Assembly: GCA_030141605.1 (NCBI GenBank)
Contig: JAQGDQ010000031.1
Coordinates: 124,001-188,000 of the forward strand
Direction of reading: 5' to 3'
Length of the DNA: 64,000 nucleotides
DNA from: Tubiluchus corallicola
Lineage: Eukaryota; Priapulida; Priapulimorpha; Priapulimorphida; Tubiluchidae
The first letter of the stretch is position 1, and each line of letters opens with the position of its first letter. Shown in pieces: positions 13,001-63,066 of this stretch. The notes below the pieces were generated by a model. It did not search any database, had not been told where the DNA came from, and saw only the letters and a list, made by a program, of their open reading frames with translations. Both the position numbers and the translations under genes were made by a program.

Positions 13001-14620
13001 GTTCTTTTTTGGGTTTCATGTGTTAGGTAAAAATTTTGTACATTTCTCAGCAATTTCTTCCGTTACAACCTTGTTTATTTTGATAAGTTAAATTCTAATC
13101 TGTTGTTTTGTAGTTTCAGTTTATGCCTTTGTATCATTAATGTATTATTTATTCTTCTTTTTTGGCTTGATTTATAGTTGATAGTGTGGCTTCAGTAGCC
13201 GAAAAGATCGTCCCGAATAAACATACTAATTATTAGAAGCTGGCTCTTTCGTGCAAAATTAAACACAATTTCTTTGTGAAATTCAACAGACTGTTAAATG
13301 ATGACTATTAAATAATAACGATGTTCGTTGTCAGGCATATTTTTACTTAATTTGGGAATAATTTTTAGGAGGAAGCTGCACAAGAATTCAAACGTAAGCA
13401 AGAAAAAGAGAAGGTGAAATTAAAAAGCATGAACTTGAGTCAGTATGCTATTTCTGGAACAGAGCAAGAATGGGCAGATACCCTCAAGAAGAGCAAAGAG
13501 AAAAATATTGTCAGCATATCCAGGTAATGAGTGTTTTATTTCGGTGTTTCCTCTTATAAATTTCATTAGCACTAAATACACCATTAAATGATACTACAAA
13601 AGATTTTAGTGTTTGTTACATCCAATGTGTCATGTTTGCTGAAGTATGCAACAAAAGTGATATGACAACATAATATTCACAGTCAGTATGAAATATTTGT
13701 GCATTTTTAGTTAGCAATTTTTTGTGACCAGATTTCAATAACTATTGAAATTTTTTTTGTATCATTATCAAAAATTTTATCACAGTGTAATGCTACTCGC
13801 ATATAAAAAATGTAATAGTCATTATACTTTACGTTAATTATGTGCTTTAAGTTGTTTCAGTAACGGCCCCCATACTCAATTCTTAGTTCTTACTTTGTAC
13901 ATATTAACAAGTATTTTTCAAAGAGACACGAACTTAAAATTGCCGGAACTTATCATTTTTACCCACAGACCACTTTGAGGCTTGTTTCTCTGGCCAGCAC
14001 CACTAGGTTTGTTTGAGCTGTTATTTTCCCATTTGCTTACGTTCTGATTGTCTTGAGGCAGTTGCTCACACGTGAAATTTTTACATTCCCGATTGGGACA
14101 GTTAGTGTGTGCTTGCATTATTGTTGTTCTTGTTTCTGTGTACAGTTTGCTTTGATGTCACGGTGTGTTTGGTTCACATTACATACTGCATTCTGGGATA
14201 TTATCGCTCGCTTAAGCAGCTGAATTGTTTTGTTTGAATAAAATAATTCTCAAGTGAATTAGGAGAAAGCTCTATAGGTGTTCTTTATCGGAGAAGCTTT
14301 TTCGTGTTGAAGTTGCAAGCTTTTGACTCCCAGGACTTCTCCTCCTTATACAAATAGCATGCAGTTTGAGAAAAGTTATTTTGATTAATTCTTCAAGAAA
14401 TTTCCTTTTCTTACCTACAGTAAGATAATTGTGATTGCAAATGTACCCTGGCCAACACAACATATTTGTGTTGATAAAAAGTCTGGTGGTAACCAGTGGT
14501 TTTATTTGTTCTAGTTCTGAGAGCAAAAGAAAGTTGGCGACATCAGAAAAAGACACTTCAAAAACTCCTGACCACAGAAAATTTGGGAAGAAGAAAATGA
14601 AGCGGAAACATTCACTGTAA
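889..14620 (+). CDS. NAT10: NAT10 RNA cytidine acetyltransferase, 3' part of gene (13 exons, 5' end outside window)
   Basis: NAT10/Kre33 makes N4-acetylcytidine in 18S rRNA and in Ser/Leu tRNAs, using acetyl-CoA and ATP in the nucleolus. Coding exons: 889-1031, 1532-1779, 3128-3244, 4132-4308, 5006-5131, 6235-6368, 7567-7709, 8476-8583, 9437-9606, 10534-10653, 11501-11599, 13369-13523, 14515-14620. All junctions are GT/AG and all phases agree, giving about 614 residues, roughly the C-terminal 60% of a family protein near 1000 residues. Landmarks in order: end of the helicase-like module (YEGTGRSLSLKLIQQ), the GNAT acetyl-CoA loop (RVVRIATHPDYQGMGYG) split over exons 4-5, YLRQTANELTGEHSC, VDYHLIMDLLPEISRLYFLN, and a Lys-rich end (KFGKKKMKRKHSL) typical of a nucleolar tail. 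The Walker A part lies upstream of the window. Identification rests on near-continuous resemblance to animal NAT10 recalled from memory; no alignment was run. No frameshift or premature stop is seen. Confidence 0.96.
1532..1779 (+). CDS. NAT10: NAT10 exon b
   Basis: 248 nt from the acceptor at 1530-1531 to the donor GTCAGT at 1780. It encodes conserved family segments including IRYKPGDEVEKWLNELLCL, SSGCPVPENCDLYYINRD and YHKASETFLQRLMSIYVSSH. This is the longest NAT10 exon in the window and leads into the acetyltransferase fold. Confidence 0.96.
2119..2235 (+). mobile_element. tRNA-like SINE fragment (candidate)
   Basis: TGGTTCAGTAGTTAAGG resembles a tRNA D-arm/A-box, and about 85 bases on, GCTTCAATTC resembles a degenerate B-box. 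The stretch does not fold as an intact tRNA by eye, so a decayed tRNA-derived SINE is more likely than a functional tRNA gene. Confidence 0.35.
2541..2854 (+). mobile_element. Dispersed repeat family R2, copy 1
   Basis: Shares many blocks in the same order with 23421-23753. Examples are GAAGAAAAGTGGCGCAC-like, TTTTGTGACATTTT, CAAGTGAATGGTGGCAACCA and TAAAATAAACCCAACATGCT. It lies within a NAT10 intron, while copy 2 lies in the tetraspanin intron. No coding capacity or clear terminal repeats are seen; class unknown. Confidence 0.8.
3128..3244 (+). CDS. NAT10: NAT10 exon c
   Basis: 39 codons, phase 0 at both ends, with acceptor TTTTTAG and donor GTAAGA. It encodes NTPNDLQMLSDAPAHHLFCL, one of the most invariant NAT10 segments, followed by NPTQNSLPEVLCVLQ. 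Confidence 0.96.
3336..3382 (+). mobile_element. hAT-like element left end (solo)
   Basis: CAGGGTCGGATTATT followed by TTTTGGGGCCCCTAGG matches the ends of the hAT-like elements at 33707-34182 and 42918-43216. I could not find the matching right end in this intron, so the copy is truncated or too decayed. Confidence 0.5.
3402..3940. repeat. Separated direct repeat (about 58 bp, two copies)
   Basis: 3402-3460 and 3882-3940 share CACCTACCTAC, TTGCRTTATAATRGCRTT, then CACCTACCTA about 45 bases later. The two copies are 480 bases apart, flanking unique sequence, like a decayed duplication or long terminal units of a small element. Confidence 0.65.
4132..4308 (+). CDS. NAT10: NAT10 exon d, first half of acetyl-CoA site
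   Basis: 59 codons in phase 0, with donor GTAAGT at 4309. It encodes VCLEGEIS, SRGRRAAGDLIPWTISQQFQ and GLSGGRVVRIATHPDYQG. The last segment is the beta-strand and start of the pyrophosphate-binding loop of the GNAT fold; the following MGYG is in the next exon. Confidence 0.97.
4884..4951. repeat. Short tandem duplication (about 37 bp x 2)
   Basis: TTTATTTATTTACACAGTAT followed by GATTCA occurs twice, about 37 bases apart, just upstream of NAT10 exon e. Confidence 0.85.
5006..5131 (+). CDS. NAT10: NAT10 exon e, acetyl-CoA loop end plus acidic insert
   Basis: 42 codons in phase 0. It starts MGYGKRALFLLQQYYEGK, completing the acetyl-CoA loop, then runs into an acidic variable linker (DENDESKDEPSPAGADNDDN). 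In the family this linker varies in length and sequence. The donor is GTACAT, a weaker match than its neighbours. Confidence 0.95.
5515..6115. repeat. 54-bp tandem array in NAT10 intron
   Basis: About ten head-to-tail units of 54 bp, keyed by AACTCGCAAAGCTGTTAATT, then GGAGAGTTTGCAATTTCTTG and CCAACTAT. The central units are nearly identical and the outer units more diverged. Each unit has the palindrome TTAATTAA, and GCAAA can pair with the downstream TTTGC. The array ends about 120 bases before exon f. Confidence 0.93.
6235..6368 (+). CDS. NAT10: NAT10 exon f
   Basis: 134 nt, with acceptor TTTTAG and donor GTAATA. It encodes PRKNLPPLLSKLSERAAEHL then NYLGVSYGLTGQLLR, which belong to the acetyltransferase domain. 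It ends two bases into the Arg codon completed by the next exon. Confidence 0.96.
6920..6995 (+). mobile_element. hAT-type terminus remnant (candidate)
   Basis: CAAGGCCGGCTCTACCACTA then GGCAAACTAG resembles termini of hAT-type elements known from many animals. No matching opposite end was found nearby, so only a fragment is called. Confidence 0.35.
7567..7709 (+). CDS. NAT10: NAT10 exon g
   Basis: 143 nt, with acceptor TTACAG and donor GTGAGG. It encodes FWKKAGYVPVYLRQTANELT and GEHSCIMLKILHEEE, a family signature. The exon finishes one base into the Asp codon of the DFKRRF segment. Confidence 0.96.
8476..8583 (+). CDS. NAT10: NAT10 exon h
   Basis: 108 nt, with acceptor TTGCAG. Translation gives DFKRRFLSLLSYQFSKFTAN then VALSILVDKNHQKVTK. 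I chose the donor GTAAGT at 8584 over the upstream GTAACA at 8574 because only the former keeps the frame into the next exon. Confidence 0.92.
8673..9205 (+). mobile_element. LINE non-LTR retrotransposon 3' relic
   Basis: One frame reads RSFSVAGPREWNKLPLDLC at 8880-8938, and shortly after another reads KQKLKTCLFNL. This pair marks the C-terminal end of the reverse-transcriptase ORF in CR1/L2/RTE-like LINEs. Stops and frameshifts show that it is dead. It ends in a 3' UTR-like stretch and an ATA/ATAA tail at about 9182-9202. It lies in sense orientation between NAT10 exons h and i. An open stretch from 8673 is in the same frame and is probably part of the relic. Confidence 0.75.
9437..9606 (+). 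CDS. NAT10: NAT10 exon i
   Basis: 170 nt, with acceptor TTTTAG and donor GTGTGT. It encodes LDQHFTKYDMKRLELYSQNL and VDYHLIMDLLPEISRLYFLN, the strongly conserved start of the C-terminal tRNA-binding region. Confidence 0.96.
9607..10533 (+). other. NAT10 intron with CGATA-rich stretch
   Basis: Ordinary AT-rich intron. At 10075-10115 and 10265-10365 it has repeated ATACGATA/ATCGATA-like words that could be the ends of a decayed element. No gene is seen. Confidence 0.5.
10534..10653 (+). CDS. NAT10: NAT10 exon j
   Basis: 40 codons in phase 0, with acceptor TTTCAG and donor GTACTA. It encodes ALLLGLGLQHKSVDDLEKEF and PASQLLAVFNRVIRKVVQ, a helical conserved part of the C-terminal region. Confidence 0.96.
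11501..11599 (+). CDS. NAT10: NAT10 exon k
   Basis: 33 codons in phase 0, with acceptor TTGCAG and donor GTAAGC. It encodes HLNGIAELAVEKQLAVVQEV then HMEPVKTTMAAEL, matching the family pattern of a helix followed by a conserved MEPxxxT segment. Confidence 0.95.
11600..13368 (+). other. NAT10 intron, no recognised feature
   Basis: 1.8 kb of AT-rich sequence. Both strands contain only short reading frames without codon-like bias or known motifs. Confidence 0.7.
13369..13523 (+). CDS. NAT10: NAT10 exon l
   Basis: 155 nt, with acceptor TTTTAG and donor GTAATG. It encodes EEAAQEFKRKQEKEKVKLKS then MNLSQYAISGTEQEWADTLK, the family's charged helix followed by the conserved L-S-x-Y-x-I and E-W segments. 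It ends two bases into a Ser codon. Confidence 0.95.
14515..14620 (+). CDS. NAT10: NAT10 last coding exon
   Basis: Acceptor TTCTAG, then SSESKRKLATSEKDTSK and the basic end FGKKKMKRKHSL, with stop TAA at 14618-14620. The Lys-rich end is typical of NAT10 and probably supports nucleolar targeting. Confidence 0.93.
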
Positions 14621-14692
14621 TGACGAGAAATTTTCTGAATCGGCATTATTGTATAATTATTGAGAATGAGTGTTTATACTGCTAATTTTTAA

Positions 14693-14698
14693 AATAAA
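14693..14698 (+). terminator. NAT10 poly(A) signal AATAAA
   Basis: The first AATAAA after the NAT10 stop, 73 bases downstream of it. It is followed within 40 bases by GT-rich sequence, as expected for a cleavage site near 14715. This implies a 3' UTR of about 100 nt. Confidence 0.75.
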
Positions 14699-14897
14699 CT
14701 TGCTTTAATTGACAAAGGTAGTATTTTCGTGTTGTCATAATGTGTGGTAATGATAAAATGCTGAAATCAAATTGCAAATCATGATTTAGTAAAGCCGTGT
14801 GAGATTCAAAGCCCTGTCAGTTGTTTAAACCAATCTCTGCAATTATTTTATAAGTGCATTTTCACAAAGTTTCTAAAGACATTTTATTATTCCCTTG

Positions 14898-14899
<2 letters not shown>

Positions 14900-14934
<35 letters not shown>

Positions 14935-14942
14935 CAAATAAT

Positions 14943-14985
<43 letters not shown>
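14900..14985. repeat. Two (AT)n microsatellites in inverted flanks
   Basis: (AT)n at 14900-14931 and 14946-14985 are separated by about 14 bases. TTGATT precedes the first run and AATCAA precedes the second, so the block is nearly self-complementary. It lies about 200 bases beyond the NAT10 poly(A) signal. Confidence 0.93.
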
Positions 14986-14988
<3 letters not shown>

Positions 14989-15339
14989 CTTTATTTATTT
15001 AAAGTGTTTAAGAAAACATTAGTAACTGATACAAGTCTCTTCACAGTACAGGTGCGAGTCAGTTCATTATAACATCTGTGCTAATTTAACAATCGATAAG
15101 ATTTTCAATTAAATAACTTCAATTTGGCATATATAAATTATATCAATTCAGCATAATATATATCATCTGGGCATTAAATAATGCTGTAAATCATATCAAT
15201 TAATCAATACACGAATTCACGTCAAAAGACCGATTATTAAACCACGTGTTGTGGCCAAGTAAAAATATACTTGAACTTAAGTCAAAAGACTAATACTACT
15301 TTGTGATAGCGAACAGAATATTATTAAGTTATGTTTTTG
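14986..15339. other. Intergenic spacer between NAT10 and the tetraspanin
   Basis: AT-rich sequence with a loosely repeated phrase (GTCAAAAGACYRAT) at about 15222 and 15282. No gene is seen. Confidence 0.6.
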
Positions 15340-15694
15340 CACAAGCGAGGGCGCCACCGTAGTAATTGGTTGAACGCAAAGATATAACTGGATCTCAACC
15401 TCAGCTTCCGAGCATCTGCAAAAAGCGTCAAGGCAACGCTACAGATCAGACTGAAGCCTGTTGCCGTCATGCTAGGAAAGCCTCCAATGTTTCAGATTTC
15501 CTGGCACGCTAGTGTAACAGCAGCGTAAGTGCTGCTTGCGGGAAACAAAGCAAAAGTTTTATATTTTTAGCTGTGCATGGATTACGCAAAAAATTACCAA
15601 CGGAATTATTGTAATTGCCATAGATAGCGTTAAGTGTGTTGTGTGTGGGTCGTGATTAATTAGAAATATTAACTGTACGCGCTAGGGAACCACC
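15340..15694 (+). promoter_or_regulatory. Candidate promoter and 5' UTR of the tetraspanin gene
   Basis: This stretch is clearly richer in G+C than its surroundings. It has an inverted CCAAT box (ATTGG at 15365) and a weak TATA-like TTTTATATTT near 15557, and it leads into the start codon. The transcription start cannot be placed from sequence, and untranslated exons farther upstream are possible. Confidence 0.4.
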
Positions 15695-56783
<41,089 letters not shown>

Positions 56784-57622
56784 ACATGATACGTGCTGCA
56801 CATGCATCGTGGATAGCTTTTGCAACTGAATTTGGTGCCAGGGATCAATTTTGGGCTATTAGTCTTACTGACGGATTAACAAGAAGGATTAGATTCCAAT
56901 GATGAATATTTAATGAGGATGCTTATCTGTGATTCAAGCAGGCAAGTGTGTCTGCGTGACGTAATATCAATAATTGTTTGTTTGAGTAAATATCTCATTA
57001 GCAGTTATACGTAATTCGTATTATTTTCTAGTCACATAAATAAGACGCTTAAGATCTCAATGAAACGAATGTGTGAAAACCTTGTGCATTTATCATTGCA
57101 GCCTGTAGATGGCAGCACTTTACAGTAAGTGTAACAATTACCCTGAGTATACAAGAACTCTCTGCTGATTATTGGCAAGCTTTGTATGTTAAAGTTTTGT
57201 ATCATAATAGTTCATTCTGTTCATAAACATTGTTCATAATCATTCATTGTATATTTCTACTTACCAATGGGTTAAACCTTGATGAGTTAATGGGAGAGAA
57301 ATAATCAGAAAATACCTTGTAAAAAGATTATGTAAGCTATGATAAATAGCGGCAGTGGACAACTTACAATGACCAGCAGTCTGTGGTGGTCTCCTAGGTA
57401 GTATTCCTCTGTCTGGTGGTCGTTTCTCTGGCAGTCTTTTGGCCTGTAGCCCTTTGTGGACAACTTTGATGATTTTTACAGCACCATCTGGTCCTCTTAT
57501 GCTCTTGGTCCAGTCAAACCGTTTCTGATGATGTTGTTTGGTCTGCCATCCTGTCACTAATAATCCAACTGACAGAGGTTACAACTGATATAGGACCTAT
57601 AGCCACACACATGCTATTATCG

Positions 57623-57628
57623 AATAAA
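57623..57628 (+). terminator. Poly(A) signal candidate for the exon 8b transcript
   Basis: The first AATAAA after the exon 8b stop, 840 bases downstream. Others lie near 57747, 58113, 59394 and 60705, so the 3' UTR could be much longer. Confidence 0.35.
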
Positions 57629-58963
57629 CGTGTTCTCTAAGCGTTTTGTATGAAAGAATTACTTTATATTATCGGAAAATTTCATGTTTTTCATCATCAT
57701 ACGCCCAAACATGTCTATTGTAGGACACTGGGCAGGCAGAATTCTAAAATAAATAAAACTGATTTCTGACAGTTTAATCTACTGTTTTTACGCAAGCGTA
57801 TAATCTGAAGCATCAATGAATATCTTTACTAGGCCATAAGACTTCTAATATCTGCTTTATAGGCCTTTCAGACCTTGGAACTCTGTATCTAAGCTCACTT
57901 AATTTAAAGTGTGGAGTAATTAAAATTCTTTGTCTTTAAATGATTGGCTGTTTTACCAAAATTTAACATGTTTACTTATTTGGTATTATGTGTATTAGTG
58001 AATTAGTATTTTGCTCTACTTAATTTCAAACAATATTCCTGTTAACACTATACGTCGTTCTTTAGACTATTATAGGTTTACTGTTAAACTCAGATAGCAA
58101 ATGTTAGCATTCAATAAATGTGTCACAAAGTTTAAATGAATTTTCATTACTTGTAAATACACCTAAATTGTTTTTGGGGCACCAGCACTATCTAATGTCT
58201 ATACATGAAGCACATATCTTCTTTATCTTGTTGTAAATTATTTTGTAGACAGTTTGGGGGGATTTTTTAAAGAAAAGATATAAAAGAGTGTAAAAATTAC
58301 TATATATATATATATATTAATAACTGTAGTACTGTAGCGGTTTAACAAGACGCATCCAAATTACTATAATTAAACAATTATAACACATGTCTTAAATAAT
58401 AATAATAATTGTTGCAAGTTAAGTTAGGGTTGAGTAAGCAACGTAGTTTTCTTTGCTTTTACCAGTTTTGAAGTTATTTTACCTTTCAATTATGTATTTT
58501 AGAAAGCAAAGTGGAATTTAATGTTGAAATAATTTATTACTTTTACTTGTTAAATGTAAATTAGATCTTATAGGCCTAATACATACAACCATCAGTCTCA
58601 CAAAGTCAAAGTAATACAGTTTTTGTAGACGCTCCGACTACATGTCAGTTAGTTTTATTCAAATGAGTGCAAGAGAGAGAAAAAAGTAAAAGAAACATTA
58701 GATATTGTTAGTAATTCTTTCTGGTCTTGTCAACAAGTTTTTGCTGTGCAGATATTGAAAATGAATCATGCGTAGTCAAAATCAATAATACGTAATAAAA
58801 ACGTTTGCAAAAAGTTTCGTCACTTCATAAGTTATTATTAAATCAGAATTACATTTTCATATTCAAAACATGTAAAAACTAAATTTTGTTGTTATCGTCT
58901 GTTCCTAACAATAAGTAAAGTTATAGCTATATACGAACGAATGTTCTTGTAGAGATTGTTGTA

Positions 58964-59221
58964 ATGCCTGGTTACCAAAAATTTAAAGCTAGGTTGCTAA
59001 GAAAATTAACGCATTTTAGATCGCTTGTTTATGTAACATTGCCAGTTAGACATTTTCTGAGCCGTTTTAGGTGGAGCACAAATACCAAAGAGTATACTGG
59101 CTTTACTATAGTTGAATGTACAATATTATTCTCACTACTCGGTATAATTACTACTATAATTACTACATATAATTTTTACAATAAAGCATACGTCTTCATA
59201 GTTACTGTAAATTGTATATAA
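58964..59221 (+). CDS. Hypothetical 85-residue membrane protein (uncertain)
   Basis: An open frame starting MPGYQKFKARLLRKL, with a basic amphipathic-looking N-terminus. One likely hydrophobic segment follows around residues 52-67 (CTILFSLLGIITTI), then a second hydrophobic end (YVFIVTVNCI). A G at -3 gives a moderate start context. A poly(A) signal lies 170 bases downstream at 59394. I recognise no family, and the frame may be chance in AT-rich 3' UTR. Confidence 0.15.
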   Translation: MPGYQKFKARLLRKLTHFRSLVYVTLPVRHFLSRFRWSTNTKEYTGFTIVECTILFSLLGIITTIITTYNFYNKAYVFIVTVNCI

Positions 59222-60720
59222 CGACTCATTAGCAAGCTTAATTGGTTCGATTATATATAGGCACGGTTTGTCTATTTATGTATATATTTTAGACTTGTGG
59301 ATATCTTTTATTTGCTGTATAATAACGTCACTGTAGAGCAGTGTAATGTTTTATTTATTGTAATGATATCACGCTATTCATTTGTGTAATTTTAATAAAT
59401 ACTTAAGATTTTCAGTTTGTAAATTCAGCGTTATATCGTTGTGTATTGTATTGTCAAACACTTCAAGACAGAATCCAAACGCCTTTTTGCTAATTTGATG
59501 ATCACATGTGACTAGGTCTGTTTAGGACGTTTTCTCTGTGAAAGTTTACAATAGAGCTGCAAATTTACTTAAATTTAGCGCATTTTGGCTAGTCGATTCG
59601 ACCTGTTAGCGTCTAAATTACGAATTATTCACCCGAACTTCGACTTCGGAAAGACCTCCTGTTTAGCATTATTACTGTATAGACATGAAGTAATCGTTAT
59701 TCCAAGCTTGCATTCAAGTAGTTTCAATAATTACAACAAGGCAGTGGTGATACGTTAATTAGCCTATAGACAGTACGTCAGAAGTCAATGTACAACAGAG
59801 TGTGGAAGTCTACATTCACGTGTGTTTGTTCATTGAACCATGATTACATGCATTACCTACAAACAAATAAACAAGACAGATTTAATCAACAGTGAAAGAA
59901 ATGTCTACTAGTGACAAAATCCCCTTAGAAAGGAATACTGTGGCTCGAACGTACAAAACAAGTAACAATTAGATCATACAAGTTACAAATATAGTTATCA
60001 TTACAATGAAAAATAAAGTAGTATTGATAACTCTTTGCCTAATTGTATCTAGATGTTATTTAGACAATAATTGATTCCTAGTCTGCAAGGCTGATTCCAG
60101 AAAAGCTACAATAATCTTGCATAATTCTACATCTTGACTACTCATTAACAAGACAAATTTATCATTGTCGTTTTGTATGGACATTTATGTATACAATTGA
60201 AAAGCACGCTATAAGACGTATGTATTTCGTTAGGGGAAAATTCACTGTTTGCAATATATACTTTGTATAGGTCCTTTATAAACTACCTTTCTTATTAAGA
60301 GTAAAATTTATTATGAAAAAACTTATTCCTTTCCTTTTTTGCAAAGACTTTTGCTTAATGTGGTACAGATTATGCAAAACAAGGCATCATTGATAAATCT
60401 TTAGAGCTGATGTCAACATAGCGCAATCTATTATCTTTCTTCGTACCATTTCCACTAACACATCCTTCTACCCTTCCTGTGTGATCTAACCTTTCTCCCA
60501 GTTCTTTTTTTGTTCACTCATTCATTTTTTTATCAGGTTCACATGACAGTGGGCTTATATAAGCCTTTGCTTCTCTAGCCCACTGCAGTACAATTATTCT
60601 TTTATGATAACGATAGTGTATGAAACATAACAATTTAATACAGTATGATGTAATAATTTTGATGTCACTGTGTGCTTTATATTGTACTGAATGTGATAAT
60701 AATAAATAAAAAAAGTTGTT

Positions 60721-61566
60721 TTCAACCTGCTTCTTTGCCCTCTATTTACAAAAGCAAATATTTATTTACTTATGATTGTTTTAATATCTCCTAACCGTCT
60801 TTGCAAACATTCACTGTTTACCTGTTATTTCACACCTGCACGCGGTGCACGTGTGTAGAACAGGTAAATGTCGGTCAGATGCCAACAATGGCTGAAGGCA
60901 AGGATTTCTTTGCTCTTAAAATTTGCTTCCTGTTCTTCTGGCCCACTGAGTAGACAATTCACTAATGTAAAGGAATTACTTGCAATCTTGTTAACTTTCT
61001 CCCTATTTTATCTATAGACCAATAATGCAATCATACGGCATAATCTGTAGCTTATATATACAAAGCAATTATTGTGCCCCAACAAACTTATTAATGTGGT
61101 TTTCAGTGTAATTGAGGCTTGCTTGCAGCGAATTATTGATTAGAAATACACCGCCTTGTCAAATTACACTAAATAATAATAGTGATTTGAGTGTTTATTA
61201 GTTTGTAGATGTCGAAAAACGAAAAAAGCGGTGAACACAAAACTTCAATCACAGATTTAGATGGATTTGGAGCTAAGAAAGTTGCAACATAGTACAGCAG
61301 TGACAATAGCTACAGCGAGGAGTAGCGGCAAGAGCAGTAGTTTTTGCAGCAACGAGCAGGCAGTATCAATAGCAACGCGTGTCAGCATGCCAACTTGCTT
61401 AGTGGAAAACAGAAATCGCAGTAACATTCGTAAGATTCGATCTTGAAACCTTTAGATCCGAATTCAACCATCTTCCAAATAAGTTAACCAACCCGGGTAA
61501 GCAGTAGTAGTTACTTCTGGCTTTTACAACATTAACTGCCTCTGAATTGTGATGGCGTTGTAGTTT
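60721..61566. other. Intergenic sequence
   Basis: No gene is recognised. 61261-61446 is open and Ser/Thr-rich with AGC-type codons, grading into the CAG-rich tract that follows. Confidence 0.5.
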
Positions 61567-61760
61567 TCAGTGACAGCAGCAACAACAGCGGCCCCACTAC
61601 AAGCAACAAGACGCAGCAGTAGCAAGAAGCAGTAGCAGCAGCAGCAACATCACTACAAGCCAATCATCCAGCCAGCAGTCAGCCAGCTAGCCTGCCAGAC
61701 ACCCATCCAGCCAGCCAGCGAGCACCAGCAGCAACAAAAGTCAGCCAGCCAGCCGGCACC
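61567..61760. repeat. CAG/CAA and CCAG-rich low-complexity tract
   Basis: Imperfect CAG/CAA/TAG triplets (61567-61660) pass into CCAG/CAGC repeats (61665-61760). No frame is continuously open with clean Gln coding, so it is probably a microsatellite rather than a polyglutamine exon. Confidence 0.85.
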
Positions 61761-62094
61761 ACCACTACCAACGTCACAAACAAGATTAAGACACAATGGT
61801 GCAAACAACATGTGAATTGAACAACAGCAACAGGAACCATTGCGATTTTGAATAAAATCGATAAGAATTTGCATCATGTAGATCCGGTGCCATTATTAGA
61901 TCCGGCCTATATCTCACTCGCTGGTACTCTACCTGGGCGCTCGTCATAATACCGGGTCACCACGCCCCCGGCTTCCAATTTAACCGTGTAAATTTTACTT
62001 GAGCACGTAGATACAACACCTGGTGCACAAGAACAGTTACTGCGCCACTGTGACTGTAACAGTTTATTGTTGTGTTGTGAAACAAAAGTTTAAG

Positions 62095-62101
62095 ATGAGA
62101 G
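62095..62101 (+). CDS. Candidate first coding exon (ATG AGA G) of a secreted protein gene
   Basis: ATG AGA G followed by GTAAAT. Upstream, 61940-62090 is less AT-rich, as a 5' UTR may be. Joining to either 62574-62593 or 62743-62762 gives a Met-Arg-Gly start plus a hydrophobic run, typical of signal peptides. Downstream exons cannot be identified with confidence before the window ends. Confidence 0.25.
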
Positions 62102-62573
62102 GTAAATTTTCTTTAATTTTTAACGAATATTCAATGCATTAACTATGAGATCTTGTAATTTTTTGCACTGCTCAAAACGAGAGATAATCAAAGACAGCTT
62201 TTTTATTCAAGTAATGTCAAAATTTAAAGAACAGTTGGCGTCATAGAACAATATATTGGGTTTGTCTCTGTGTTTTTTCCTTTTCTATTTAATGTACATC
62301 TTATAAATGCTCGGTTAATTTATTATCAATATGAGTACAAAAGTAAAATATGGCACTACACCATATTATTTACTGAGATGTTGTGACACGAATTAACTGC
62401 TAGTGCAATTATGATATACAAGAAAGAATCTCATATTACAAAACTTATTTAAAATTTCACTTTTTTGAGTATTTCATGAGAACGACACACAATAAAATAA
62501 AAAACAAGAAATTTCTATCTTAAGTTTACTTTATCTATATTTAAAAAAGTTGGTTTTTAACTAAATTTTTCAG

Positions 62574-62593
62574 GTTTTGTTATCGTGTTGACT
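62574..62593 (+). CDS. Candidate 20-nt signal-peptide mini-exon a
   Basis: Acceptor TTTTTCAG, then 20 nt; joined to ATG AGA G it reads MRGFVIVLT. The donor GTCTAT is weak. Sequence and length parallel mini-exon b. Confidence 0.2.
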
Positions 62594-62742
62594 GTCTATA
62601 AAATTCCCGAATAATATTTTAATTTAGTAGCTGAGCATTTCTGTAGTAAACAACGATGTATACGCGACAAAATAAAAAGATTTTTCATCCTTAAAATTAG
62701 TTTGTTTAAAATGAAAGGTTAATTTTCGTTTACGTTTTTCAG

Positions 62743-62762
62743 GTTTTCTCATCCTGTTATCG
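62743..62762 (+). CDS. Candidate 20-nt signal-peptide mini-exon b
   Basis: Acceptor TTTTTCAG, then 20 nt; joined to ATG AGA G it reads MRGFLILLS. The donor GTATGT is good, so this is the better of the two. Upstream at 62711 lies ATG AAA G followed by GT, a second copy of the exon-1-like motif. Confidence 0.28.
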
Positions 62763-63066
62763 GTATGTATAATTTACAATTTTTGATAATTATAAGTCAC
62801 TTAATTGATACTATTTCTCATATTGCATGGTGCTTAATCTTACTTATACGCAAAAGGAAGCGTAGGCTTAGCTAACTCTAACACGCAGCTTAACGAAATT
62901 ATGCATAAAAGTAATGTGGTCGTGACTGCTTTTGCATGGAACGCAGCTAACATTAGAAATTTCAGTCAAAACTTATGCATTAAGTGGTCTAACATCAATC
63001 CATCTAATCGACTGAAAACAGCGTATTTGCTACGAAAACACATATCTATGTAATACCAATGACATG

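Larger units (their letters stand above)
56784..60720 (+). other. Tetraspanin 3' UTR and downstream flank
   Basis: AT-rich sequence with several AATAAA signals (57623, 57747, 58113, 59394, 60705). The cluster near 60700, followed by T-rich sequence, looks like a real transcript end. Whether one long 3' UTR spans the whole stretch cannot be told. CAT-CAT followed by CGCCCAAACATGTCTATTGT near 57690 resembles an RTE-type retrotransposon remnant. Confidence 0.45.

Noticed and set aside
14272-14646. 124-codon open frame on the - strand
   Set aside because: Antisense to the last NAT10 exon and its flanks; it has no recognisable domain.
57261-57557. 98-codon - strand frame with a GPDGAVKIIKVV phrase, faintly like the integrase tail of BEL/Pao retrotransposons
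   Set aside because: The similarity is a few residues only, with no neighbouring integrase sequence. Not enough to call an element.
61567-61760. Polyglutamine-coding exon
   Set aside because: The CAG/CAA triplets are interrupted by TAG and frame changes; no long Gln frame exists.
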